From: Pseudomonas sp. PDM04
GTDB lineage: Bacteria; Pseudomonadota; Gammaproteobacteria; Pseudomonadales; Pseudomonadaceae
Direction: 5' to 3'
Length of the DNA: 64,000 nt
Assembly (NCBI RefSeq): GCF_014851765.1
Contig: NZ_JACVAI010000005.1
Coordinates: forward strand, 186,001-250,000
How positions within the stretch are numbered: the stretch's first letter is position 1; the number at the start of each line of letters is the position of its first letter. The notes under the pieces were generated by a model, which worked only from the letters and a program-made list of their open reading frames with translations, had not been told where the DNA came from and searched no databases. Position numbers and translations under genes: made by a program. Shown here piece after piece: positions 25,048 through 33,652 of this stretch.

Positions 25048-26412
25048 TCAGCCCAGCAGATCGCGCAGGACCTGGGTAAACGCCCGGCTGCTTTGCTCTT
25101 CCCCCGCATGGCGGCCATCGCGCACGACCCACTGGCCATTGACCAATACATCACGCACCTGGCGATCGCCGCCGGCGAACAACCAGCGGTTCAGGATTCC
25201 GTCACCACTGGCCGTCGCCAGGTACGGGTCATTGCCATCGAGCACCAGCCAGTCCGCCCGCTTGCCCACTTCCAGAGCACCGATCGGCTGACCCAGCGCC
25301 TCGGCGCCGCCGTCCAGCGCCGCGTCGTAGAGCGTGCGACCGACCATCGGTTGATCCGCGCCGTACAGCCGGTTACGCCGTTGATCGCGCAGGCGCTGGC
25401 CGTATTCCAGCCAGCGCAACTCCTCCACCACACTCAGCGACACATGGCTGTCGGAGCCGATGCCCATGCGGCCGCCCTGGGCGAGGAAGTCCACCGCCGG
25501 GAATATCCCGTCGCCGAGGTTGGCTTCGGTGGTCAGGCACAGGCCGGCGATGGCGCGACTGCCGGCCATCAGCGCGACTTCTTCAGGGTTGGCGTGGGTC
25601 GCATGCACCAGGCACCAGCGTTGATCGACTTCGACGTTTTCATAGAGCCATTGCAGCGGACGGCGGCCGCTCCAGCTCAGGCAGTCGTCGACTTCCTTCT
25701 GCTGTTCGGCAATGTGAATGTGCACCGGGCATTGCCGGTCGCCGGCGGCCAGCACTTCGCTGATCTGTTGCGGGGTGACCGCGCGCAACGAGTGGAAACA
25801 CAGGCCCAGCGACTGCGCTTTCTGCCGGGCCAGCAGCGGTTGCAGGCGTGCTTGCAGCTTCAGGTAGTTGTCTGTGCTGTTGATGAAGCGGCGCTGGCCG
25901 TCGTTCGGTGTCTGGCCACCGAAACCCGAGTGGCTGTAGAGCACCGGCAGCAAGGTCAGGCCGATACCGGCGTCGCTCGCGGCCTGGCTGATGCGCAGCG
26001 CCAGTTCGGCCGGGTCGGCGTAGGGTTGGCCGCTGGTGTCGTGGTGCACGTAATGAAACTCGGCGACCGAGGTGTACCCGGCCTTGAGCATTTCGATGTA
26101 CAGCTGGCGGGCAATGACGCCGAGTTGTTCCGGACTGATTTTTCCGACGAGGCGATACATCAGGTCGCGCCAGGTCCAGAAACTGTCGTTCGGGTTCCCC
26201 GCCACTTCCGCCAGCCCGGCCATGGCGCGCTGGAACGCGTGGGAGTGCAGGTTCGGCATCCCCGGCAGCAACGGGCCGCTTAGCCGCTCGGCGCCATCTG
26301 CATGGGAATCGGCCTGGATATGGGTCAGGACGCCGTCGGCGCTGACCTCAAGACGTACATTGTTGGCCCATCCACTAGGCAGCAGCGCGCGTTCGGCAAA
26401 GAAGGCGGACAT
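25048..26412 (-). CDS. hutF: Formimidoylglutamate deiminase HutF
   Basis: This 454-residue amidohydrolase converts N-formimidoyl-L-glutamate to N-formyl-L-glutamate plus ammonia, the step that defines the five-step hut route. The metal motif HSH (55-57, in PGMPNLHSHAFQRAMAG) is present with later histidines (VHIHIAEQQKEVDDC and LVHATHA) and the catalytic aspartate in GIGSDSHVS. The product is used by HutG in this same locus. It diverges from hutC across a 107-base region containing a HutC-like operator. Confidence 0.97.
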   Translation of the reverse strand: MSAFFAERALLPSGWANNVRLEVSADGVLTHIQADSHADGAERLSGPLLPGMPNLHSHAFQRAMAGLAEVAGNPNDSFWTWRDLMYRLVGKISPEQLGVIARQLYIEMLKAGYTSVAEFHYVHHDTSGQPYADPAELALRISQAASDAGIGLTLLPVLYSHSGFGGQTPNDGQRRFINSTDNYLKLQARLQPLLARQKAQSLGLCFHSLRAVTPQQISEVLAAGDRQCPVHIHIAEQQKEVDDCLSWSGRRPLQWLYENVEVDQRWCLVHATHANPEEVALMAGSRAIAGLCLTTEANLGDGIFPAVDFLAQGGRMGIGSDSHVSLSVVEELRWLEYGQRLRDQRRNRLYGADQPMVGRTLYDAALDGGAEALGQPIGALEVGKRADWLVLDGNDPYLATASGDGILNRWLFAGGDRQVRDVLVNGQWVVRDGRHAGEEQSSRAFTQVLRDLLG

Positions 26413-26436
26413 GGTTCAGCACCCCATCGTGTGTTA

Positions 26437-26463
26437 TTTGTATATACATATACAGACGTTTGC
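26437..26463. promoter_or_regulatory. HutC-type operator in the hutF-hutC divergent region
   Basis: The 27 bases here match the hutU operator region (28104-28130) at 21 positions without gaps. The 14-base core TTTGTATATACATA corresponds to the perfect CTTGTATGTACAAG there. The site lies 25 bases from the hutF start and 57 from hutC, fitting repression of both plus HutC autoregulation. Confidence 0.7.
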
Positions 26464-26519
26464 CTGCCCGGTAAACTCCGGCAAGCTAGCAACCTTTACT
26501 AAATGAACAGGGATTAACC

Positions 26520-27269
26520 GTGCCGACTCCGCCTGCAGTCTCACCGTTGGCCGCGAACATGGGCGACAGTCCGGCGCCCTTGTACGCTCGCGTCAAACAA
26601 ATGATCACCCAGCAGATCGACAGTGGAAACTGGCCGCCGCACTACCGTGTGCCGTCGGAAAGCGAGCTGGTCAGCCAGCTCGGTTTCAGCCGCATGACGA
26701 TCAACCGCGCGTTGCGCGAGATGACCGCCGACGGCCTGTTGGTGCGCATGCAGGGCGTCGGCACCTTCGTCGCCGAGCCGAAAAGCCAGTCCGCCCTGTT
26801 TGAAGTGCACAACATCGCCGATGAAATCGCCTCCCGTGGCCATCGTCACACCTGCACGGTCATCACCCTTGAAGAAGAGGCGGCCGGTTCCGAACGTGCC
26901 CTGGCGCTGGACATGCGTGAAGGGCAGAAGGTCTTTCACTCGCTGATCGTGCATTACGAGAACGATATTCCGGTACAAATCGAGGACCGCTTCGTCAACG
27001 CACTGGTGGCCCCGGATTACCTCAAGCAGGATTTCACCCTGCAAACCCCGTACGCCTACTTGAACCAGGTCGCGCCACTGACCGAAGGCGAGCACGTGGT
27101 CGAAGCGATCCTGGCCGAGGCGTCGGAGTGCAAGTTGTTGCAGATCGAAAAGGGCGAGCCTTGCCTGCTGATCCGTCGTCGCACCTGGTCCGGCCGCCAG
27201 CCGGTGACTGCCGCCCGTCTGATCCACCCCGGTTCCCGTCATCGTCTGGAAGGTCGGTTTCATAAATAG
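26520..27269 (+). CDS. hutC: Histidine utilisation repressor HutC (GntR/HutC family)
   Basis: This 249-residue regulator has an N-terminal winged helix (about 20-85; PLYARVKQMITQQIDSGNW, then RVPSESELVSQLGFSRMTINRALREMTADGLL). A UTRA effector domain with the ADEIASRGHRHTC segment and a terminal RLEGRF follows. HutC represses hut genes and is released by urocanate. The start is GTG at 26520; the next methionine (residue 14) would still leave the helix-turn-helix intact. hutD follows after 10 bases. Confidence 0.97.
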   Translation: MPTPPAVSPLAANMGDSPAPLYARVKQMITQQIDSGNWPPHYRVPSESELVSQLGFSRMTINRALREMTADGLLVRMQGVGTFVAEPKSQSALFEVHNIADEIASRGHRHTCTVITLEEEAAGSERALALDMREGQKVFHSLIVHYENDIPVQIEDRFVNALVAPDYLKQDFTLQTPYAYLNQVAPLTEGEHVVEAILAEASECKLLQIEKGEPCLLIRRRTWSGRQPVTAARLIHPGSRHRLEGRFHK

Positions 27270-27279
27270 AGAGCCACAC

Positions 27280-27849
27280 ATGAGCAGCTTCAACGTTCTA
27301 CGCGCCAGGGATTACCCGCGCATGCCGTGGAAAAACGGCGGCGGCAGCACCGAAGAAATCACCCGCGACGTCGGCATTGGCCTGGACGGGTTTGGCTGGC
27401 GCCTGTCGATTGCCGACATTGGTGAGTCGGGCGGCTTTTCCACGTTCGCCGGTTACGAGCGGATCATCACCGTGTTGCAGGGTGACGGCATGACCTTGTC
27501 GGTCGATGGCCAGGTCACTCGGCCGCTGCTACCCGTCGAGCCATTTGCATTCAGCGGCGAAAGCCGCGTGTCCTGCACGTTGCTGGGTGGACCGATCCGC
27601 GACTTCAACCTGATCTATGCGCCAACGCGTTACCGCGCGCGGTTGCAGTGGCTGGACGGCGAACAACGGTTCTTCAGCGACGCCGGGACGGTCCTGGTGT
27701 TCAGTGTCAGCGATGCGCTTGAGGTGAAGGTCGGTAACACCGCTGCGCAATTGGGTCGCCATGATTGCCTGCAATTCGACGGTAACAGCGGGTTGCTGGA
27801 CATCTCCAGCAATGGCGCCTGCTGTGTGATCGAGCTGACGGCGCGCTGA
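27280..27849 (+). CDS. hutD: HutD family protein
   Basis: This 189-residue bicupin-like protein matches the HutD (DUF886) family: RARDYPRMPWKNGGGSTEEI at the start, then WRLSIADIGESGGFSTFAGYERIITVLQGDG. Known work in P. fluorescens treats HutD as a governor that limits hut expression at high urocanate; no enzyme activity is established. It forms an operon with hutC. Confidence 0.94.
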   Translation: MSSFNVLRARDYPRMPWKNGGGSTEEITRDVGIGLDGFGWRLSIADIGESGGFSTFAGYERIITVLQGDGMTLSVDGQVTRPLLPVEPFAFSGESRVSCTLLGGPIRDFNLIYAPTRYRARLQWLDGEQRFFSDAGTVLVFSVSDALEVKVGNTAAQLGRHDCLQFDGNSGLLDISSNGACCVIELTAR

Positions 27850-27868
27850 TCTCCTGCCCCGCGTATCG

Positions 27869-27894
27869 GCAGGAGCGACCCTGCTCGCTCCTGC
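27869..27894. repeat. Short perfect hairpin after hutD
   Basis: GCAGGAGCGA (27869-27878) pairs with TCGCTCCTGC (27885-27894). It resembles a REP variant with GCAGGAGC in place of GTGGGAGC and could end the hutCD transcript. The remainder of the 402-base gap 27850-28251 holds the hutU promoter and operator. Confidence 0.65.
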
Positions 27895-28083
27895 ATGAAA
27901 AATCGTTTCCCTGGGCGCACCAACTTGTTACCTAACGCCCCAGCGTGGCGCAAAACCACGCTCACGTAACATCTCTCGCCTCGTTCAGATCTTCCCCGTA
28001 AAAAATTTCATCTACGCCAGAACCCTTGATTCAGGCGCTCTTCAGCTGTTTCAGCATTTTTCCTGAATGCCCATTCAACAAGT

Positions 28084-28099
28084 TGGCCGCTTGATTGCA
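28084..28099 (+). promoter_or_regulatory. Sigma-54 promoter of the hutU-G operon
   Basis: TTGGCCGCTTGATTGCAT has GG (28085-28086) and GC (28097-28098) exactly ten bases apart and a perfect TTGCA -12. The predicted start is near 28110. In P. fluorescens this promoter is known to be sigma-54 dependent and activated by CbrB or NtrC. Confidence 0.8.
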
Positions 28100-28103
28100 T
28101 ATG

Positions 28104-28117
28104 CTTGTATGTACAAG
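28104..28117 (+). promoter_or_regulatory. HutC operator at the hutU start site
   Basis: CTTGTATGTACAAG is a perfect 14-base palindrome, matching the HutC site consensus as I know it. It covers the predicted sigma-54 start near 28110, so bound HutC should block open complex formation or escape. Confidence 0.88.
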
Positions 28118-28251
28118 TAAAGACGTATGCGTATGAGTCGACCTGAACTCCCCGCAACGTCCACCTGATTCGCTTGTGACGCAACGACGCGCACAGGCTG
28201 GCTTACCCACCGCCAGGGTTGGTTTGGATTGATCGCTGAGGAGTCTTTTTC

Positions 28252-29949
28252 GTGACTGACAATACCCGCACCACTGCCTCTGTAACAAAGCGCCGTGACG
28301 TTGAAATCCGCGCTGCCCGCGGCAACAAGCTGACCGCCAAGAGCTGGCTGACCGAAGCGCCGTTGCGCATGCTGATGAACAACCTCGACCCGGAAGTCGC
28401 CGAGAACCCGAAAGAGCTGGTGGTCTACGGTGGTATCGGCCGCGCGGCCCGTAACTGGGAGTGCTACGACAAGATCGTCGAAAGCCTGACCAACCTGAAT
28501 GACGACGAGACCCTGCTGGTGCAATCCGGCAAGCCGGTCGGCGTGTTCAAGACCCACAGCAACGCCCCGCGCGTACTGATCGCCAACTCCAACCTGGTGC
28601 CACACTGGGCCACCTGGGAGCACTTCAACGAGCTCGACGCCAAAGGCCTGGCCATGTACGGCCAGATGACCGCCGGCAGCTGGATCTACATCGGCAGCCA
28701 GGGCATCGTCCAGGGCACTTACGAAACCTTCGTCGAAGCCGGTCGCCAACACTACAACGACAACCTCACCGGCAAGTGGGTCCTGACCGCAGGCCTGGGC
28801 GGCATGGGCGGTGCCCAGCCGCTGGCCGCGACCCTGGCCGGTGCCTGCTCGCTGAACATCGAATGCCAGCAGATCAGCATCGATTTCCGCCTGAAAACCC
28901 GCTACGTCGACGAGCAGGCCAAAGACCTCGACGACGCACTGGCCCGCATCGCCAAATACACCGCCGAAGGCAAGGCGATCTCCATCGCGCTGTGCGGCAA
29001 TGCCGCTGAAATCCTCCCTGAACTGGTGCGTCGCGGTGTGCGCCCGGACATGGTCACCGACCAGACCAGCGCCCACGACCCGCTCAACGGCTACCTGCCT
29101 GCCGGCTGGACCTGGGACGAATATCGCGCTCGCGCCAAGACCGAGCCCGCCGCGGTGGTCAAGGCCGCCAAGCAATCGATGGCCGTGCACGTCAAAGCCA
29201 TGCTGGACTTCCAGAAAATGGGTGTGCCGACCTTCGACTACGGCAACAACATCCGTCAGATGGCTCAGGAAGAAGGCGTGGAAAACGCATTCGACTTCCC
29301 AGGCTTCGTGCCGGCCTACATCCGTCCGCTGTTCTGCCGTGGCATCGGCCCGTTCCGTTGGGCTGCACTGTCCGGCGATCCGCAAGACATCTACAAGACC
29401 GACGCCAAGGTCAAGGAACTGATCCCGGACGACGCCCACCTGCACAACTGGCTGGACATGGCGCGCGAGCGCATCAGCTTCCAGGGCCTGCCGGCGCGTA
29501 TCTGCTGGGTCGGCCTGGGTCTGCGCGCCAAGCTCGGCCTGGCGTTCAACGAAATGGTGCGCAGCGGCGAGTTGTCGGCACCGATCGTCATCGGTCGCGA
29601 CCACCTGGACTCCGGTTCGGTATCGAGCCCGAACCGCGAAACCGAATCGATGCAGGACGGTTCCGACGCCGTGTCCGACTGGCCGCTGCTCAACGCCCTG
29701 CTCAACACCGCGAGCGGCGCGACCTGGGTCTCCCTGCATCACGGTGGCGGCGTCGGTATGGGCTTCTCCCAGCATTCGGGCATGGTGATTGTCTGCGACG
29801 GTACTGACGAAGCGGCCGAGCGTATCGCTCGCGTCCTGCACAACGACCCGGCCACCGGTGTCATGCGTCACGCCGATGCCGGTTACCAGATCGCCATCGA
29901 CTGCGCCAAGGAACAAGGGCTGAACCTGCCGATGATTACCGGCAAGTAA
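28252..29949 (+). CDS. hutU: Urocanate hydratase (urocanase) HutU
   Basis: This 565-residue homodimeric enzyme adds water to urocanate to give 4-imidazolone-5-propionate using tightly bound NAD+ as electrophile. Signature stretches are LMNNLDPEVAENPKELVVYGG near the N-terminus, LTAGLGGMGGAQPLAATLAG in the NAD-binding part and FCRGIGPFRWAALSGD near the active-site cysteine. The start is GTG at 28252 with a GAGGAG site ten bases upstream. It is the first gene of the long hut operon and is separated from the permease by a REPIN. Confidence 0.98.
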   Translation: MTDNTRTTASVTKRRDVEIRAARGNKLTAKSWLTEAPLRMLMNNLDPEVAENPKELVVYGGIGRAARNWECYDKIVESLTNLNDDETLLVQSGKPVGVFKTHSNAPRVLIANSNLVPHWATWEHFNELDAKGLAMYGQMTAGSWIYIGSQGIVQGTYETFVEAGRQHYNDNLTGKWVLTAGLGGMGGAQPLAATLAGACSLNIECQQISIDFRLKTRYVDEQAKDLDDALARIAKYTAEGKAISIALCGNAAEILPELVRRGVRPDMVTDQTSAHDPLNGYLPAGWTWDEYRARAKTEPAAVVKAAKQSMAVHVKAMLDFQKMGVPTFDYGNNIRQMAQEEGVENAFDFPGFVPAYIRPLFCRGIGPFRWAALSGDPQDIYKTDAKVKELIPDDAHLHNWLDMARERISFQGLPARICWVGLGLRAKLGLAFNEMVRSGELSAPIVIGRDHLDSGSVSSPNRETESMQDGSDAVSDWPLLNALLNTASGATWVSLHHGGGVGMGFSQHSGMVIVCDGTDEAAERIARVLHNDPATGVMRHADAGYQIAIDCAKEQGLNLPMITGK

Positions 29950-29972
29950 CAGGCAATTGATGAGCGCCCTAT

Positions 29973-30060
29973 GTGGGAGCAAGCCTGCTCGCGATGATGG
30001 CGGCACATTCAGCTTGATTGTTGACTGACAGCCCCCTGTCGCGAACAGGCTCGCTCCCAC
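29973..30060. repeat. REPIN between hutU and the NCS1 permease
   Basis: A forward REP (29973-29995) and an inverted copy ending at 30060 carry minor substitutions. It is located inside the presumed hut operon and may attenuate or stabilise segments of its mRNA. Confidence 0.88.
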
Positions 30061-30102
30061 AGAAACCGGACTCTACCCAGAACAATCCACAGAGGTTGAA
30101 CC

Positions 30103-31569
30103 ATGGCTGTCAATGATGAGCGTGCAGGCAACAAACCGTTGATCGAGAAGCGCTCGATCGACTACATCCCGGAAGCGGAAAGACACGGCCGTCTGATCAG
30201 CCAGTTCACCCTGTGGATGGGTGCCAACCTGCAAATCACCGCGATTGTCACCGGGGCGTTGGCCGTGGTGCTCGGCGGCGACGTGTTCTGGTCGTTGATC
30301 GGTTTGTTGATCGGTCAACTGCTCGGCGGCGGGGTCATGGCGTTGCACGCGGCGCAGGGGCCCAAGCTGGGCTTGCCGCAGATGATCTCCAGCCGGGTCC
30401 AGTTCGGCGTCTACGGCGCGGCCATCCCGATCGTGCTGGTGTGCCTGATGTACCTGGGCTTCACCGCAACCGGCACCGTGCTTTCCGGCCAGGCCCTTGG
30501 TCAGTTGTTCGGTGTCAGCGACACCGTCGGTATCCTCATCTTCGCCAGCGTCATCGTGCTGGTCACGGTGCTGGGATACCGGGTGATCCATTTCATCGGC
30601 CGTGTCGCCAGCATCGTTGGGGTGATTGCCTTCGTTTACCTGTTCAGTCGCCTGATGAGCCAGACCGATATTGGCGCATTGCTGCAAATCCGCCACTTCA
30701 GCTGGAGCAGTTTCCTGCTGGCGGTCTCGCTCGCGGCGTCCTGGCAGATCGCGTTCGGCCCCTATGTGGCCGACTATTCGCGCTACCTGCCGAGCCAGAC
30801 GTCCTCGGTGAAAACCTTTTTCGCTGCGGGCGCAGGTTCCGTGATTGGCGCACAGGTGGCGATGATCCTCGGCGTGTTTGCCGCGGCCATGGCCAACGGG
30901 CAATTCGCCGGCCACGAAGTGGCCTACATCGTCGGGTTTGCCGGCAGTGGTGCCACCGCTGCGCTGCTGTACTTCAGCATCGCCTTCGGCAAGGTCACCA
31001 TTTCCACGCTTAACTCGTACGGCAGCTTCATGTGCATCGCGACCGTCATCAGCGGTTTTCGTGGCCACTTGCAGGTGTCGCGCCTGCAGCGTCTGGTGTT
31101 CGTGCTGGCGATCGTCGGTACGGCGACCCTGATCGCGTTGCTCGGCCAGCATTCGTTCCTCGGTGCGTTCAAGTCGTTCATCCTGTTCCTGCTGGCGTTC
31201 TTTACACCCTGGAGCGCGATCAACCTGGTGGACTACTACTGCATCACCCGCGAACGCTATGACGTCCCGGCGCTGGCGGATCCCAATGGTCGTTACGGCC
31301 GCTGGAACATGCTCGGTATCAGCATCTACGTGTTCGGCGTGCTGGTGCAGTTGCCGTTCATCGCCACCAAGTTCTATACCGGTCCGCTGGTCGAGGCGCT
31401 GGGCGGTGTGGACATTTCCTGGATTATCGGTCTGGTGCTTCCGGCTGCGCTGTACTACGTGTGCGCGAAAAAATGGCACGGTGCAGTACCCGATCGACTG
31501 ATTTTGCCGCAGGACAACGTTGTACAACCTAAAACAAGCGGAAATGGTCGCGCTGCGGCGCAGGCCTGA
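30103..31569 (+). CDS. NCS1-family cytosine/purine-type permease, probable urocanate transporter
   Basis: This 488-residue inner-membrane protein has about 12 helices and the NCS1 features: KRSIDYIPEAERHG before helix 1, LWMGANLQITAIVTGALAVVLGGD in helix 1-2, and VADYSRYLP after helix 6. The family imports cytosine, purines, allantoin or hydantoins by sodium or proton symport. The place directly after hutU matches the permease assigned to urocanate uptake (HutTu) in P. fluorescens, so urocanate is the best inferred substrate. No histidine-type APC permease is present in this locus. Confidence 0.88.
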   Translation: MAVNDERAGNKPLIEKRSIDYIPEAERHGRLISQFTLWMGANLQITAIVTGALAVVLGGDVFWSLIGLLIGQLLGGGVMALHAAQGPKLGLPQMISSRVQFGVYGAAIPIVLVCLMYLGFTATGTVLSGQALGQLFGVSDTVGILIFASVIVLVTVLGYRVIHFIGRVASIVGVIAFVYLFSRLMSQTDIGALLQIRHFSWSSFLLAVSLAASWQIAFGPYVADYSRYLPSQTSSVKTFFAAGAGSVIGAQVAMILGVFAAAMANGQFAGHEVAYIVGFAGSGATAALLYFSIAFGKVTISTLNSYGSFMCIATVISGFRGHLQVSRLQRLVFVLAIVGTATLIALLGQHSFLGAFKSFILFLLAFFTPWSAINLVDYYCITRERYDVPALADPNGRYGRWNMLGISIYVFGVLVQLPFIATKFYTGPLVEALGGVDISWIIGLVLPAALYYVCAKKWHGAVPDRLILPQDNVVQPKTSGNGRAAAQA

Positions 31570-31638
31570 TTGGACGTGGACAGGGCTGGATGCCTCTTGA
31601 CTGCCGTAAGCCAATTCATGATTAGGAGCGTCACAACA

Positions 31639-32607
31639 ATGAAATCGAACAAGACCCTGCTGACCACATTGCTTTCCATGGGCCTGCTGGCCAGCGCCGG
31701 CGCCACCCAGGCAGCCGGTTGGTGCGAATCGGGCAAACCGGTGAAGTTCGCCGGCCTGAACTGGGAAAGCGGCATGCTGCTGACCGATGTCCTGCAGGTG
31801 GTGCTGGAGAAAGGTTACGACTGCAAGACCGACAGCCTGCCGGGCAACTCCATCACCATGGAAAACGCCCTGAGCAGCAACGACATCCAGGTGTTTGCCG
31901 AGGAGTGGGTCGGCCGCAGCGAGGTCTGGAACAAGGCCGAGAAGGCCGGCAAGGTGGTAGGCGTCGGTGCGCCGATCGTGGGGGCGATCGAAGGCTGGTA
32001 TGTGCCGCGCTACGTGATCGAGGGCGACGCCAAGCGCAAACTGGAAGCCAAGGCGCCGGACCTGAAGAACATCGCCGATCTGGCCAAGTACTCCGCCGTG
32101 TTCAAGGATGCCGAGGAGCCGTCCAAAGGCCGTTTCTACAACTGCCCGGCCGGCTGGACCTGTGAACTCGACAACAGCGAAATGCTGAAAAGCTACGGCC
32201 TGGAAAACAGCTACACCAACTTCCGCCCAGGCACCGGCCCGGCACTGGATGCCGCCGTGTTGTCGAGCTACAAGCGTGGCGAGCCGATCCTGTTCTACTA
32301 CTGGTCGCCAACGCCGTTGATGGGCCAGGTCGATGTCGTGAAGCTCGAAGAAAAACCAGGCGTGGATAAAACCGTGACCATCAAGGTCGGCCTTTCCAAG
32401 ACTTTCCACGAGGAAGCGCCGGAACTGGTGGCCGTGCTGGAAAAGGTCAACCTGCCGATCGACCTGCTGAACCAGAACCTGGGTCGCATGGCGAAGGAAC
32501 GTATCGAGTCGCCAAAACTGGCGAAAATCTTCCTCAAGGAACATCCTGAAGTCTGGCACCAATGGGTGAGCGAAGACGCAGCCAAGAAAATCGACGCTGC
32601 GCTTTGA
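31639..32607 (+). CDS. hutX: HutX, periplasmic binding protein of the hut ABC importer
   Basis: This 322-residue OpuAC-type solute-binding protein has a signal peptide (NKTLLTTLLSMGLLASAGATQAAG). The mature part has VKFAGLNWESGMLLTDVLQVVLEKGYDC and later FYYWSPTPLMGQVDVVKL, which contributes ligand-box aromatics. OpuAC domains usually bind quaternary amines, but in the hut locus the HutXWV system serves histidine. The ATG at 31639 has TAGGAG upstream; the frame to 31570 is only an extension. Confidence 0.9.
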   Translation: MKSNKTLLTTLLSMGLLASAGATQAAGWCESGKPVKFAGLNWESGMLLTDVLQVVLEKGYDCKTDSLPGNSITMENALSSNDIQVFAEEWVGRSEVWNKAEKAGKVVGVGAPIVGAIEGWYVPRYVIEGDAKRKLEAKAPDLKNIADLAKYSAVFKDAEEPSKGRFYNCPAGWTCELDNSEMLKSYGLENSYTNFRPGTGPALDAAVLSSYKRGEPILFYYWSPTPLMGQVDVVKLEEKPGVDKTVTIKVGLSKTFHEEAPELVAVLEKVNLPIDLLNQNLGRMAKERIESPKLAKIFLKEHPEVWHQWVSEDAAKKIDAAL

Positions 32608-32724
32608 AAACTACTGCGCTCAGCAATACTGCGTTGAAAGCAGACTCGAAATGCTCATTGACTAAAGTCAACTCCGCTTTCTTGCCTGCTTTCGCCTTGT
32701 CTTGCCTTCGCTCGCTACGTTTTC
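32606..32724. repeat. Dispersed palindromic-ended intergenic element between hutX and hutW
   Basis: The element starts GAAAACTACTGC directly at the hutX stop and ends GCTCGCTACGTTTTC, so its ends are imperfect inverted repeats. The interior is a run of related CTTGCCT/CTTTCGC motifs. From memory, very similar 110-120-base units recur in pseudomonad intergenic regions. No reading frame is present. Confidence 0.55.
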
Positions 32725-32800
32725 AAACAGCTTGTTTATAAGGGCAAAGCTTTACAGCACTGCTTTGTGGTGCTGCGAAGCCCTTGATTGAGAGTCTCTT

Positions 32801-33652
32801 ATGTTTCCCGAAAGCTTTACCTTTTCCATCGCCGACTGGGTCAACGGTTGGGTCGATTCGCTGGTCACCAACTACGGCGACGTGTTCCGGCACATCTCCG
32901 ACACCCTGTTGTGGGCCATCGTCAATCTTGAAGGGTTGCTGCGTGCGGCGCCCTGGTGGCTGATGCTGGCCATCGTCGCCGGCGTGGCCTGGCACGCGAC
33001 CCGCAAGGTGGTGACCACGGCGGTGATCGTCGGCCTGCTGTTCCTGGTGGGGGCGGTCGGCCTCTGGGACAAGCTGATGCAAACCCTGGCACTGATGCTG
33101 GTGGCGACGGTCATTTCGGTGCTGATCGGTGTGCCCCTGGGCATTCTGTCTGCGCGCAGCAATCGCCTGCGTTCGGTGCTGATGCCGCTGCTGGACATCA
33201 TGCAGACCATGCCGAGCTTCGTGTACCTGATTCCGGTGCTGATGCTGTTCGGCCTGGGCAAGGTTCCGGCGATTTTCGCCACCGTGATCTACGCCGCGCC
33301 GCCGCTGATCCGCCTGACCGACCTGGGCATCCGTCAGGTCGATGGGGAAGTGATGGAAGCGATCAATGCCTTCGGCGCCAACCGCTGGCAGCAACTGTTC
33401 GGCGTGCAACTGCCGCTGGCCCTGCCCAGCATCATGGCCGGGATCAACCAGACCACCATGATGGCCCTGTCGATGGTGGTGATCGCCTCGATGATCGGTG
33501 CCCGTGGCCTGGGCGAAGACGTGCTGGTCGGGATTCAGACCCTCAACGTCGGGCGTGGCCTGGAAGCGGGCCTGGCGATCGTGATTCTGGCCGTGGTGAT
33601 CGACCGCATTACGCAGGCGTATGGTCGCGCCCGGCATGAGGTGAGCAAATGA
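32801..33652 (+). CDS. hutW: HutW, ABC importer permease
   Basis: This 283-residue BPD-type permease has about 6-7 helices. The N-terminal part (FPESFTFSIADWVNGWVDSL) resembles ProW. The EAA loop is EVMEAINAFGANRWQQLFGVQLPLALPSIMAGI (about 185-217), which docks the ATPase HutV. It overlaps hutV by four bases. The 193-base gap upstream contains a dispersed repeat, so translation is not coupled to hutX. Confidence 0.93.
   Translation: MFPESFTFSIADWVNGWVDSLVTNYGDVFRHISDTLLWAIVNLEGLLRAAPWWLMLAIVAGVAWHATRKVVTTAVIVGLLFLVGAVGLWDKLMQTLALMLVATVISVLIGVPLGILSARSNRLRSVLMPLLDIMQTMPSFVYLIPVLMLFGLGKVPAIFATVIYAAPPLIRLTDLGIRQVDGEVMEAINAFGANRWQQLFGVQLPLALPSIMAGINQTTMMALSMVVIASMIGARGLGEDVLVGIQTLNVGRGLEAGLAIVILAVVIDRITQAYGRARHEVSK

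Noticed and set aside
30073..32562. 829-codon open frame antisense to the NCS1 permease and hutX
   Set aside because: It crosses two real genes and their gap without any family feature; it is the typical reverse shadow of GC-rich membrane genes.
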